Of a DNA stretch of 26,747 nt, positions 17,401-23,675 are shown one piece after another (within the stretch, counting starts at the first letter, position 1; each line of letters opens with the position of its first letter). The notes beneath the pieces are model-generated. The model was not told where the DNA came from. It saw only the letters and a list, made by a program, of their open reading frames with translations, and did no database searches. Source of the DNA: Coprococcus sp. (GTDB lineage: Bacteria; Bacillota; Clostridia; Lachnospirales; Lachnospiraceae); contig JAEDGW010000025.1 in NCBI GenBank assembly GCA_016297325.1, forward strand, positions 1 through 26,747, in the 5' to 3' direction. The position numbers and the translations under genes were made by a program.

Positions 17401-17483
17401 ACAAGCGCAAGCTTTATATAATTGTCATACAGTATATCCTGTACCTGTTTTTTGTAATCTTTGTTGTCAAATGATGTCTCCAA
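14472..17483 (-). CDS. Cyclic-di-GMP signalling protein, PAS-GGDEF-PAS-GGDEF-EAL
   Basis: Cytosolic protein of 1003 residues, no membrane segments. N-terminal part about 1-280 looks like one or two sensor (PAS-like) domains. GGDEF 1 about 285-430 has FNDVNKLKYVNDHYGHKEGD and the motif SGDEF (360-364), so one Gly is replaced but the acidic residues remain; no inhibitory RxxD site. PAS about 470-580 (HPEDRAVFEKDIEDVFAGR). GGDEF 2 about 585-740 reads LDGAKF and should be inactive. EAL 750-1003 keeps the catalytic set: MEALLRW (Glu 788), NVNIS, ELTE, DDFGTG, ELKVD, EGVED and QGYHF. It is thus probably a phosphodiesterase, possibly bifunctional. The start is TTG 17483 with AAGGAGG six bases upstream. 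The ATG at 17540 lies in the -10 box and cannot be the start. Single gene; its stop overlaps the next promoter. Confidence 0.93.
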   Translation of the reverse strand: METSFDNKDYKKQVQDILYDNYIKLALVNIDTGEYISIISVDGNADRFDRIDGVSAYFRENRGMECCHPDEVREFALMCDMKHIRKLIDAGARSIVRNFRFRLRLGSDYEWVAMDIEVEKEPREDGQWVLFGMKRVSPESLVLEDSIRVLTKAYRRIFRIDVTHNVCETLRGGYIRNKDEVKQDCLTDYMEEMASCGDIYPEDVARVKKCLSPRFLTSFFANGHDRFTIRYKRKMDMVYRWVMTEIIPTADYREDNKVFYLYTRDIHEEYSANIEKQELLEFYSYKDALTHLSNRNSFNILCDVYAGRDEKPPVGFIFNDVNKLKYVNDHYGHKEGDLYLQRVSQMLVQQFGENVCYRISGDEFVVVIIDVTEQAFGSMVARYREVLEGQEEAPVSYGAVWKASTDTIDQIMNEAERLMYEDKMRFYAKHPEVKRRESVEKETGLAVGADGGDIHHYRNLGKTDRIFDALAATTLRNFIFMNDLDTNVTKWSASAVDYFGLPGQYIYDTQKVWEDLIHPEDRAVFEKDIEDVFAGRKKYHDVEYRMRNKKGEYVVCTCRGLITKKENGDPEFFVGTVINHGVIDGVDPVTNLHNQQEYTKYILHHLSNKQTMSIITIGISMFNSINMMYGYAYGNSVLKDFATKLKNIVGGRGLVFRLDGAKFAICSNVYTRQEMQEVYRHIQNLALENVGPSGTSIPLKLYAGGLVYDHVGADADVIKSSVEYAMERSKEDNHGELVFFNEQIKDNDRLRLKLYSTIHKCVTNNMEGFFMCYQPIANSETGHIVGMEALLRWQHKDFGVVPPGMFIPWLEMEPCFFELGNWIIERSLTDAMEIRRTRPDFVVNVNISATQLENHGFRQAVVDILNRTKYPPQYLCMELTERCKNMDIAFLKNELEFFRKLGVKIAIDDFGTGNATLNLLTELPIDELKVDMSFVRGIQESKPNQVLVQAIVSCAHELGYKSCIEGVEDKALFDYLHRYGSTYYQGYHFSRPVTLDEFKKLLC

Positions 17484-17538
17484 AGAATCCCTCCTTGCAG
17501 TTTTTAACCCTTTGCATATTCCCCACGCAACCGTTTCC

Positions 17539-17547
17539 ATTATAGCA
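17539..17547 (-). promoter_or_regulatory. Extended -10 promoter of the EAL-domain gene
   Basis: The minus strand reads TGCTATAAT, a perfect extended -10 element (TGnTATAAT); the -35 region is poor, as is usual for this class. Transcription would begin near 17530, about 47 bases before the TTG start at 17483. Confidence 0.65.
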
Positions 17548-17604
17548 TTTAAGCCACAATATAAAAAGGTAGTTTTAAGGAAATTTAGCCAGATATGCGT
17601 CTAA

Positions 17605-17650
17605 AAAGGCTGGTAAAATGCATTTGGGAAATCCATTTTTACCGGCCTTT
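17605..17650 (-). terminator. Intrinsic terminator after the thioesterase gene
   Basis: The arms AAAGGCTGGTAAAATG (17605-17620) and CATTTTTACCGGCCTTT (17634-17650) pair almost fully. On the minus strand the stem runs into CCTTTTTAG. On the plus strand CTCTTTTTAA follows a few bases later, so it could also work weakly in that direction. Confidence 0.75.
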
Positions 17651-17701
17651 GTAAGCTCTTTTTAATATTTAATTAGTATAGCTCCCAGATACATCCAGAT
17701 A

Positions 17702-18157
17702 CTACTTGTGAGTCTCTTTGTAATCTGCAAGAAGCTTCTTGAACAGCTGATCATACTCTGGATATGCCTTTCTGATGAACACCAGCTTATTGTTGCCATC
17801 CAGCAGACAATGTGAGCTTGTGCAGAGACATCTGAGCTCACCGGTCTTCTTGTCAACTATCTCATATGAGAAGCCCACACGCACCCCTGTATACTCTGAC
17901 AGGCTGACATGTATCAGCACATCATCGCCGAAGTGGCTCATGGTCTTGTACTCAGCAGTCACGCCGAGAACCGGGATGATGTATCCGTCATCCTCGATGG
18001 ACTTGTAATCCCATCCGATCTGTGTCATCCAGTCCATCCTTGCCTCCTCTATCCATCTGATGTAGTTGGAGTGATGAACTATCTGCATTCTGTCTGTCTC
18101 ATAGTAATAAACCGGTCTCTCGTATGGCTTGATCTTACTCATATCTATATCTATCAT
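17702..18157 (-). CDS. Acyl-CoA thioesterase, YbgC/FadM hotdog family
   Basis: Cytosolic hotdog-fold thioesterase of 151 residues, normal for the family, which hydrolyses acyl-CoA thioesters. The active-site region YYYETDRMQIVHHSNYIRWI-EEAR matches the YbgC/4-hydroxybenzoyl-CoA thioesterase pattern YxxTDxxxxVxHxxYxxxxExAR, with the catalytic Asp present. IIPVLGVTAEYKTMSHFGDD and YTGVRVGFSYEI are further family blocks. The start is ATG 18157 with AGGTGA upstream. It follows the acyl-CoA synthetase by 22 bases and ends at a terminator, so the two form an operon: one makes acyl-CoA, the other releases acyl groups. The chain length handled cannot be read from the sequence. Confidence 0.9.
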   Translation of the reverse strand: MIDIDMSKIKPYERPVYYYETDRMQIVHHSNYIRWIEEARMDWMTQIGWDYKSIEDDGYIIPVLGVTAEYKTMSHFGDDVLIHVSLSEYTGVRVGFSYEIVDKKTGELRCLCTSSHCLLDGNNKLVFIRKAYPEYDQLFKKLLADYKETHK

Positions 18158-18179
18158 TTTTCTTCACCTGATTTCTGAT

Positions 18180-19856
18180 TTACTTCCAGTCCTTCTCTTT
18201 GATCTCAACACGTCTTACCTTACCGCTGATGGTCTTTGGCATCTCATCAACGAACTCGATAACTCTAGGTCTCTTGTAGCTTGCGATGTTCTCCTTGAAG
18301 TATCTCTTGAGCTCCTTCTTGAGGTTCTCATCGCCAACCGTACCCTCTGTGAGAACGATAGTAGCCTTGATAGCCTGACCTCTTGTGCTGTCAGGTACAG
18401 ATGTAACTGCACACTCAAGGACATAAGGTATTCTCATGATCTCATTCTCTATCTCGAAAGGTCCTACTCTGTAGCCTGCAACCTTGATGATATCATCCAC
18501 ACGGCCAACGAACCAGAAATATCCATCCTCATCCTGGTAAGCTGTATCACCTGTGTGATAGAAGCCGTCATGCATAACCTCTGCTGTTCTCTGTGGATCC
18601 TTGTAGTATTCCATGAACAGTCCGTCCGGTGCACCATCTGCGATGTTGATGACGATCTCGCCTGTCTCGCCAGGTGCAGCAAATGTTCCGTCTGCCTTCA
18701 TGATCCTCACATCATACATAGGGCTTGCCTTACCCATTGAACCCGGTCTTGGAGTTGTATTCTCAAGGTTTCCGATTGTAAGTGTGGTCTCTGTCTGACC
18801 AAATCCTTCATATATAGTAAATCCTGTCTTCTCCTTGAATACGTCAAATACCTCAGGGTTAAGTGCCTCACCTGCTGTTGTGCAGTATCTTAAGGATGAG
18901 AGGTTGTACTTGCTCATATCCATACGGATAAGGATTCTGTACAGTGTTGGAGGTGCACAGAATGTTGAGATATTGTACTTCTCAATAAGCTTGAAGATCG
19001 TATCTGCACTGAATGTATCAAAGTCAAATACGAATACACATGCCTCGCACAGCCACTGTCCGTAGAGCTTGCCCCAGAGAGCCTTGCCCCAGCCTGTGTC
19101 GGATACTGTGAGATGAACCTCACCCGGCTTGTTGCAGTGCCAATACTTTGCTGTGATGTAATGTCCAAGTGGATACAGATGATTGTGTGCAACCATCTTT
19201 GGATGCTCTGTTGTTCCTGATGTGAACATGACGAACAGTATGTCGTCCTTTCCTCCTACGGCATCCTCACCTGTAGGTCTTGGGAACTCAGTGCTGCACT
19301 CCATGATTCCCTCATCAAAGAAGTTCCAGCCCTCTACAGGATGATTTACAACTATCTTTGTCAGCTTGTCATCAGCAAATGTATCTATAGATGCTGTGAT
19401 TCCGTCATCTGATGTACATACAACTGCTGAGACATCTGCTGCCTCGATTCTGTACTGATAATCTGTAGCCTTTAATATGTTTGTCGCAGGTATTGCGATA
19501 GCTCCCATCTTGTGGAGTGCCATCATGGTGAACCAGTACTGATAATGTCTCTTTAATACGAGCATTACCTTGTCACCCTTCTTGATGCCGAGGCTCTTGA
19601 AGTAATTTGCTGCTCTGTTTGAATAATCCTTGATATCCTGGAAAGTGAATTTCTTCTCGATAGTTCTATCCTTTGATACATAGATGAGTGCTGTCTGATC
19701 AGGCTCCTTCTCTGCCAGAGCGTCCATTACATCGTATGCGAAGTTGAACTTCTCACTGTTGGTGAACTCGATCTTGCTGAGAACTCCATTCTCATCAAGG
19801 GCTGATCTCACAAATTTTCCTGCTATTCCCTGCTCTGGTCTCATTTCTGTTGACAT
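18180..19856 (-). CDS. AMP-forming acyl-CoA synthetase (acetyl/medium-chain type)
   Basis: Activates a carboxylic acid through an acyl-AMP to acyl-CoA. 558 residues, normal size. All core motifs of the ANL superfamily are present: phosphate loop FTSGTTEHPK (from about 211), YEGFGQTET (about 349-357), HTGD (434-437), GRVDDIIKVAGYRVGPFEIE (from 451) and PKTISGKVRR with catalytic Lys about 546. The pattern LKRHYQYWFTMMALHKMGAI and ATNILKATDYQYRIEAADVS is nearest to medium-chain (ACSM-like) synthetases; substrate unknown. The start is ATG 19856, with GGAGG about nine bases upstream; the longer frame to 19937 has no ribosome site. First gene of a two-gene operon with the thioesterase, after a leader of about 200 bases. 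Confidence 0.92.
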   Translation of the reverse strand: MSTEMRPEQGIAGKFVRSALDENGVLSKIEFTNSEKFNFAYDVMDALAEKEPDQTALIYVSKDRTIEKKFTFQDIKDYSNRAANYFKSLGIKKGDKVMLVLKRHYQYWFTMMALHKMGAIAIPATNILKATDYQYRIEAADVSAVVCTSDDGITASIDTFADDKLTKIVVNHPVEGWNFFDEGIMECSTEFPRPTGEDAVGGKDDILFVMFTSGTTEHPKMVAHNHLYPLGHYITAKYWHCNKPGEVHLTVSDTGWGKALWGKLYGQWLCEACVFVFDFDTFSADTIFKLIEKYNISTFCAPPTLYRILIRMDMSKYNLSSLRYCTTAGEALNPEVFDVFKEKTGFTIYEGFGQTETTLTIGNLENTTPRPGSMGKASPMYDVRIMKADGTFAAPGETGEIVINIADGAPDGLFMEYYKDPQRTAEVMHDGFYHTGDTAYQDEDGYFWFVGRVDDIIKVAGYRVGPFEIENEIMRIPYVLECAVTSVPDSTRGQAIKATIVLTEGTVGDENLKKELKRYFKENIASYKRPRVIEFVDEMPKTISGKVRRVEIKEKDWK

Positions 19857-20060
19857 TCTTATTTTCCTCCATAAACTATGTGTTCTAAAATATATGGTAA
19901 AACGACTTTTCCACCGCGCCTTGCGCCGGCGATACATGCCGTCTTCTGCCGCAACTTAGTATAAAAAGTCTTCTAAGTTCGTATTTTTATCTAGCAATCA
20001 AAATAAACGTTACTTTAATTTACGTCTTTGATTAACTTTACACGTAGTTTCGATTACTAC
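19857..20060 (-). other. Long structured 5' leader of the acyl-CoA synthetase operon
   Basis: Between the predicted start site and the ATG lie about 200 untranslated bases. On the minus strand AACTTAG and CTAAGTT pair perfectly over a 13-base loop (19979-19953). TTGCG with CGCAA encloses GGC with GCC (19954-19921). GTAG with CTAC pairs at the 5' end. No known riboswitch, T-box or terminator was recognised. No small open frame with a ribosome site was seen. Confidence 0.45.
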
Positions 20061-20066
20061 ATCCAT

Positions 20067-20094
20067 ATATTATCATATCTCATTGCCATGTCAA
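20067..20094 (-). promoter_or_regulatory. Predicted promoter of the acyl-CoA synthetase operon
   Basis: A perfect -35 box TTGACA (20094-20089), a 16-base spacer and TAATAT (20072-20067, four of six). The start site would be near 20060. Confidence 0.6.
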
Positions 20095-20155
20095 CAAGAA
20101 AATAATAGTTTTAATTTATTTTCACATATTGATCTGTCATTTTGCCTACCCTCCA

Positions 20156-20172
20156 AAGGGGTCAGGCCCCTT
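20156..20172. repeat. Short perfect hairpin AAGGGG-TCAGG-CCCCTT
   Basis: Six-base-pair GC-rich stem with a five-base loop, between the hydrogenase-unit terminator and the acyl-CoA synthetase promoter. There is no T-run on either side, so it is not a convincing terminator. The role is unknown. Confidence 0.4.
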
Positions 20173-20196
20173 CGCACCAGCTTACATCCATGACGT

Positions 20197-20259
20197 AAAA
20201 AAGGCGTATGCCGGAGAGTGCATCCGGAATTCCGGTACGCACCATCTGGCATACGCCTT
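20197..20259 (-). terminator. Strong intrinsic terminator of the hydrogenase unit
   Basis: The arms AAGGCGTATGCC (20201-20212) and GGCATACGCCTT (20248-20259) pair perfectly over 12 bases. The interior holds GTGC with GCAC and the self-complementary CCGGAATTCCGG. On the minus strand the stem is followed by a run of T (20202-20197). It ends transcription of the zinc-ribbon, hydrogenase and small membrane protein genes. Confidence 0.88.
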
Positions 20260-20334
20260 ATGATTCAATATATCTGTTTATATGTTTCTGGCAATAATAT
20301 CATACATCACGGCCCGGCACCGCATCATGCATCA

Positions 20335-20481
20335 TCATTGCATCCTGCCATCTTCCTGATCTTTCGCCTGCTGCTGTATTTTCTTCTTGCGCATCTGTGA
20401 TTTGTATACAAATATCGCTGTGAGTACCGACACACCCACGAATATCAGCACGCATATCACAAATATCATGCCTGTCGTCAT
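20335..20481 (-). CDS. Small membrane protein, 48 residues
   Basis: Reads MTTGMIFVICVLIFVGVSVL followed by TAIFVYKSQMRKKKIQQQAK and DQEDGRMQ. One hydrophobic helix (about 5-26) is followed by a basic stretch (RKKK) and a polar tail, so the C-terminus should be in the cytoplasm. The start is ATG 20481 with AGGAGG eight bases upstream, a very good ribosome site that strongly supports a real gene. It lies 79 bases after the hydrogenase gene and before the strong terminator, so it is probably co-transcribed with it. Family and function not recognised; an anchor or partner for the hydrogenase is conceivable but unproven. Confidence 0.8.
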   Translation of the reverse strand: MTTGMIFVICVLIFVGVSVLTAIFVYKSQMRKKKIQQQAKDQEDGRMQ

Positions 20482-20560
20482 GTTTTTGTCCTCCTGTGAC
20501 TAAACATCAGCCAATTATTAAATTGTCTTCAGTCTTCAACCGAGACTTATGTGCCATGTT

Positions 20561-22015
20561 TTAGTCTCTCACCATATCAATCTTATCTGCGCCCTGTTTC
20601 TCCAGATTTTCTGTGATGTTGATATCCGTCGATTTGTCAAGGGCTGTCTTTCTATCTCTCATAGCCATATTCGGATCTCTGTGTCTTGATGGTCCGCCCA
20701 CACAGCCGCCCTCGCAGGCCATACCTTCCATGAAATCTTCCTGAAAACGGTTGAATTTCATCAGCGTGAGAGCCTTCTTACATGCATCTATTCCATCGCA
20801 CTTGCATACTGACACTTCGTCCTCGCAGCCGAGCTCCTTCATACTCTCCACAACCGCAGCCGTTACTCCTCCTGCATTTGCAAACTTCTTGCCAAACAGA
20901 GTTGACTGGTCATTGTCCTCTGCCTCCGGCTCGAGCTTGACATCCTTAGCCCGGAGCATGGCTCTGATCTCGCCGTATGTCAGTGCATAATCAGCAGACT
21001 CCTTCTCCTTTGCTGCGCTCTCAGCCTTCTTACCGATACAAGGTCCGATGAATACTGTCACCGCATCCTCATACTTCTCCTTGATATATCTTGACACGGC
21101 ACACATAGGAGATACCGTCTCAGAAACCCTGTCTGCAAGCTCAGGGAAATGCTTCTCCACCAGAAGCTTGAATGCCGGACAGCAGGATGTAGTCTTCTTC
21201 TTGCCCTCAGCCTTGGCCTCCAGCCACTCCTTTGCCTCTGCCATGGCTGTCATATCAGCTCCAAGTCCCACGTCAACGGCGTCATAGAAGCCTATCTTCT
21301 TCATGGCTGTTCTCCAGCTCGCCATGGTGATATCCGCACCGAACTGTCCGTATGTGGCAGGTGCGAACATGGCAAATACCTTCTTGCCGGCTCTCATGTC
21401 GTTTATAATATCTACTATATAAGACTTTGATCCTATTGCGCCAAATGGGCACTTGTGGATACATGAACCACAGTCTATACATTTGTCCTTGTCTATGACC
21501 GCTATACCTGTTCCGTTCTCAGCAACGGATATCGCTCCCACAGGGCAGCTCTTGATACATGGTCTCATCAGATCAGCGATGGCATTGTACGGACATGCTT
21601 TTGCACACTGTCCACACTCCTTACATTTCGATGGATCTATGTATGACTTGTCACGACCCATGCTGATCGCACCGAAACGACACGCCTGCTGACAGGCTCT
21701 TCCCATACACTTCTGACAGTTGTCAGTTACTACATAACGTGAGATCGGACATCCTTCACAGGCAGAATTGATGATCTGCACCACATTGCCATCATCCTCC
21801 GTACCAGGTGCTTTGCCCTCAGCAAGCCTGATCCTCTGTCTGATGACCTCCCTCTCTCTATATATACAACATCTGAAGAATGGCTGAGGTCCTGGAACCA
21901 TCTTATATGGAAGATTATCCCTCTCATCATTCAGCTTGCCGTCATAAGCAAGCTTTGCCACCTCATACAGCACCTCATGTTTTACTTTTAATAATGTAGC
22001 GTCATTTGTAATCAT
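20561..22015 (-). CDS. [FeFe] hydrogenase, group-B-like, with ferredoxin-type clusters
   Basis: Iron hydrogenase of 484 residues, cytosolic. The N-terminal half carries several Fe-S cluster motifs: CEGCP (86), CQKCMGRACQQAC (100-112), CKECGQCAKACP (131-142), CIKSCP (153-158) and CIDCGSCIHKCP (179-190). The H-cluster domain has TSCCPAF (276-282), SPMCAVSR (302-309), FIGPCIGKK (322-330) and MACEGGCVGGP (432-442). The TSCCPAF form, and Ser where the common MPCTAKK motif has its conserved Lys, fit group B hydrogenases, whose physiological role is unsettled. The start is ATG 22015 with GAGG seven bases upstream. It lies 51 bases after the zinc-ribbon gene. Active enzyme would need HydE, HydF and HydG; hydE is present at 3.3-4.4 kb. 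Confidence 0.93.
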   Translation of the reverse strand: MITNDATLLKVKHEVLYEVAKLAYDGKLNDERDNLPYKMVPGPQPFFRCCIYREREVIRQRIRLAEGKAPGTEDDGNVVQIINSACEGCPISRYVVTDNCQKCMGRACQQACRFGAISMGRDKSYIDPSKCKECGQCAKACPYNAIADLMRPCIKSCPVGAISVAENGTGIAVIDKDKCIDCGSCIHKCPFGAIGSKSYIVDIINDMRAGKKVFAMFAPATYGQFGADITMASWRTAMKKIGFYDAVDVGLGADMTAMAEAKEWLEAKAEGKKKTTSCCPAFKLLVEKHFPELADRVSETVSPMCAVSRYIKEKYEDAVTVFIGPCIGKKAESAAKEKESADYALTYGEIRAMLRAKDVKLEPEAEDNDQSTLFGKKFANAGGVTAAVVESMKELGCEDEVSVCKCDGIDACKKALTLMKFNRFQEDFMEGMACEGGCVGGPSRHRDPNMAMRDRKTALDKSTDINITENLEKQGADKIDMVRD

Positions 22016-22066
22016 GTGTTTACCTCAACTCCGTTACTGTTTTGTATTAATTTTCTCTCTAAATCT

Positions 22067-22336
22067 CTAAATCCAATTGTAGTCTCCGCCGGTTATCGCA
22101 AGACTGAGCAATGCATCCATCTTCTCAACTTCCTCAGCGCCCTCAACTATCCTCATGAGCTTCGCGGTCTTCTCCTCCGCCTCCATCACCTCATCAGGAC
22201 CTATCTCAGGATCCCACTCAGCCGCACAGTCAGGACACTCCTCCAGCTCTTCCATAGAAAGGCTTAAGAACCTTGTGCCGCACTTTGTGCACTCATAGTA
22301 TCCACATTTTTCCGTGTTATCTGGTACATAATACAT
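22067..22336 (-). CDS. Small zinc-ribbon protein ahead of the hydrogenase
   Basis: 89 residues. Two CxxC pairs, CTKC (about 16-19) and CPDC (about 34-37), form a rubredoxin/zinc-ribbon-like knuckle, followed by an acidic helical tail ending in DYNWI. The start is ATG 22336; the ribosome site AAGGAG lies 11 bases upstream, a little far. It is the first gene of the hydrogenase unit. Could bind zinc or iron; an electron-carrier or chaperone role for the hydrogenase is possible from position alone. No named family recognised. Confidence 0.8.
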   Translation of the reverse strand: MYYVPDNTEKCGYYECTKCGTRFLSLSMEELEECPDCAAEWDPEIGPDEVMEAEEKTAKLMRIVEGAEEVEKMDALLSLAITGGDYNWI

Positions 22337-22397
22337 AATATCTATGTCTCCTTACCGGGCCTTTACACACCCGTATATTCACCGCATGCCGTCGCAA

Positions 22398-22413
22398 TGA
22401 TAAATATTCATCA
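22398..22413. promoter_or_regulatory. 16-base inverted repeat in the hydrogenase-unit leader
   Basis: The minus strand reads TGATGAATATTTATCA, self-complementary except for one G-T pair. It lies 15-30 bases after the predicted start site, a place where a repressor could act. It does not match the FNR or Rex consensus (spacing differs). Confidence 0.35.
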
Positions 22414-22434
22414 GAAGCAGCCACGCTATTTCCA

Positions 22435-22463
22435 TTTATAACATAATTTTCACTCAATAACAA
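22435..22463 (-). promoter_or_regulatory. Predicted promoter of the hydrogenase unit
   Basis: -35 TTGTTA (22463-22458), 17-base spacer, -10 TATAAA (22440-22435) with an upstream TG (extended -10). Start site near 22428, leader about 92 bases. Confidence 0.6.
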
Positions 22464-22486
22464 TGTAATGATGTGTATTTACAGCT

Positions 22487-22522
22487 AAATAAAAACCGGA
22501 AGTTTCCTCCCGGTTTTTATTT
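22487..22522. terminator. Bidirectional-looking intrinsic terminator
   Basis: The arms AAATAAAAACCGG (22487-22499) and CCGGTTTTTATTT (22510-22522) are perfectly complementary around a ten-base loop and provide T-runs on both strands. On the minus strand it ends the frameshifted secreted-protein gene. Confidence 0.85.
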
Positions 22523-22548
22523 AACTCTATCTTCATTGTCTTTTATAA

Positions 22549-23564
22549 TCATTCACCACGTAAATACAATATTGATCTCTTTGTTGAATATACGTATTTA
22601 TAATGATAAAACATGCCATCACTATAATTATATTTACGATATTTAAAATACGTAGATGTGACATCATCAACAGTAATCGTATAAGACTCATTTATCTTAA
22701 ATGTGGAAAGCGTTTTCAATGTGCGCGTATTGAGATCATACTTACAAAGTACCAGATCCTTTCCACTTGAGTTTGTGCTTCTCGCATAATACAATACATT
22801 TCCATGGAAGAAAAATCCACTTGAATATCCATATTTTGTCAAAGTTGTGATTCTTACAGCTCCCTTAGACGTAATGATCCAGATTGAAAATGACGAAGGT
22901 GTCACATCAGAATGATAATTGTCCTTGGTGACAAAATACTTTCCATGTGTCAATTCTATGGTACCACTTGTTCCGCTTTTACTTATCATTTTTGCTATTT
23001 TTTAGTAGCTGCATTATATACATATGTCGCATCCGGCCACTCATCACTGATCGTCAGGAACACCCTGCATCCATACACATAACTAACATTATATCTGAAA
23101 TCTCCTGTACATGCATCTACCTTACTTGGCAAGACCTTCATCCTGTAGGTTTTGTTTGTGTTCGGAATATACTTGTATAAAGCATGTGCCATATTCCGAT
23201 ATCCATTTGTATATCCACTGACATATGTATTATTTGCAAAATATACAGCAACTCCATTGAATCCTATCTCTTTCGTCCTGCAATCAGGAATTTTTCTAAA
23301 TCCACTGTTGGATCTTGTGGAGATATACACATCACATGCAGGCCACGTTCTGCTATAATACTTGAAATAATAATCTCCGCACCGTACAACCTCACCCTCA
23401 CGTGTGGTCTGCTCAAATACCTTCTGGAATTCAAATCCACTGCCCGAGCTTGCAGCCTCTGCCTTTTCCGGTTTCTGTACCATAATTCCACAAATCATAA
23501 TACATATGACAACCATAAGATACCTGACTGCTCTGTAAATTCTTACCTTACCTGTCTTTTTCAT
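22549..23564 (-). pseudogene. Secreted protein of unknown function, split by a frameshift in an A6 run
   Basis: Two frames look like one gene of about 338 residues. Part 1 (23564-22995, 189 residues) has a signal peptide (MKKTGKVRIYRAVRYLMVVI onward, ending near AEAASS) and Tyr-rich beta-strand repeats. It ends VYNAATKK then TAG at 22997-22995. Part 2 (22989-22549, 146 residues) starts without a ribosome site and continues the same style (LCKYDLNTRTLKTLSTFKIN), as in propeller-like secreted proteins. Adding one A to the A6 run at 23003-22998 gives AATKKIAKMISKSGTSG without a stop. The start ATG 23564 has AAAGGGG seven to eight bases upstream. It could be a decayed gene, a phase-variable tract, slippage-based expression or a sequencing error. 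No known family was recognised. Confidence 0.75.
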
Positions 23565-23584
23565 AACATTTCCCCTTTCTTGAA

Positions 23585-23623
23585 CATCAGCTCATTTTCA
23601 GCCGCTTCCGGCGATAGCTGATG
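23585..23623 (-). other. Hairpin in the leader of the frameshifted gene
   Basis: The outer arms CATCAGCT (23585-23592) and AGCTGATG (23616-23623) and the inner arms GCCG and CGGC (23601-23604 and 23609-23612) are perfect. It lies about 20 bases before the ATG at 23564. No T-run follows, so it is not a terminator. It may protect the mRNA or regulate it; identity unknown. Confidence 0.45.
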
Positions 23624-23675
23624 CTGCATATAGTATGATCTACCGATATCTTACCACTATAAATAAATGTATTGT

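Noticed and set aside
19857..20060. T-box or known riboswitch in the acyl-CoA synthetase leader
   Set aside because: No T-box sequence, no terminator/antiterminator pair and no recognised aptamer core.
20156..20172. GC-rich hairpin as a terminator
   Set aside because: No T-run on either strand, and a far better terminator lies at 20197-20259.
22398..22413. FNR or Rex operator before the hydrogenase unit
   Set aside because: Half-site spacing and sequence do not fit TTGATnnnnATCAA or the Rex consensus.
23565..23675. Cyclic-di-GMP riboswitch in the leader of the frameshifted secreted protein, suggested by the c-di-GMP enzyme in the window
   Set aside because: The hairpin lacks the GEMM-I and GEMM-II conserved bases; only a plain nested stem is present.
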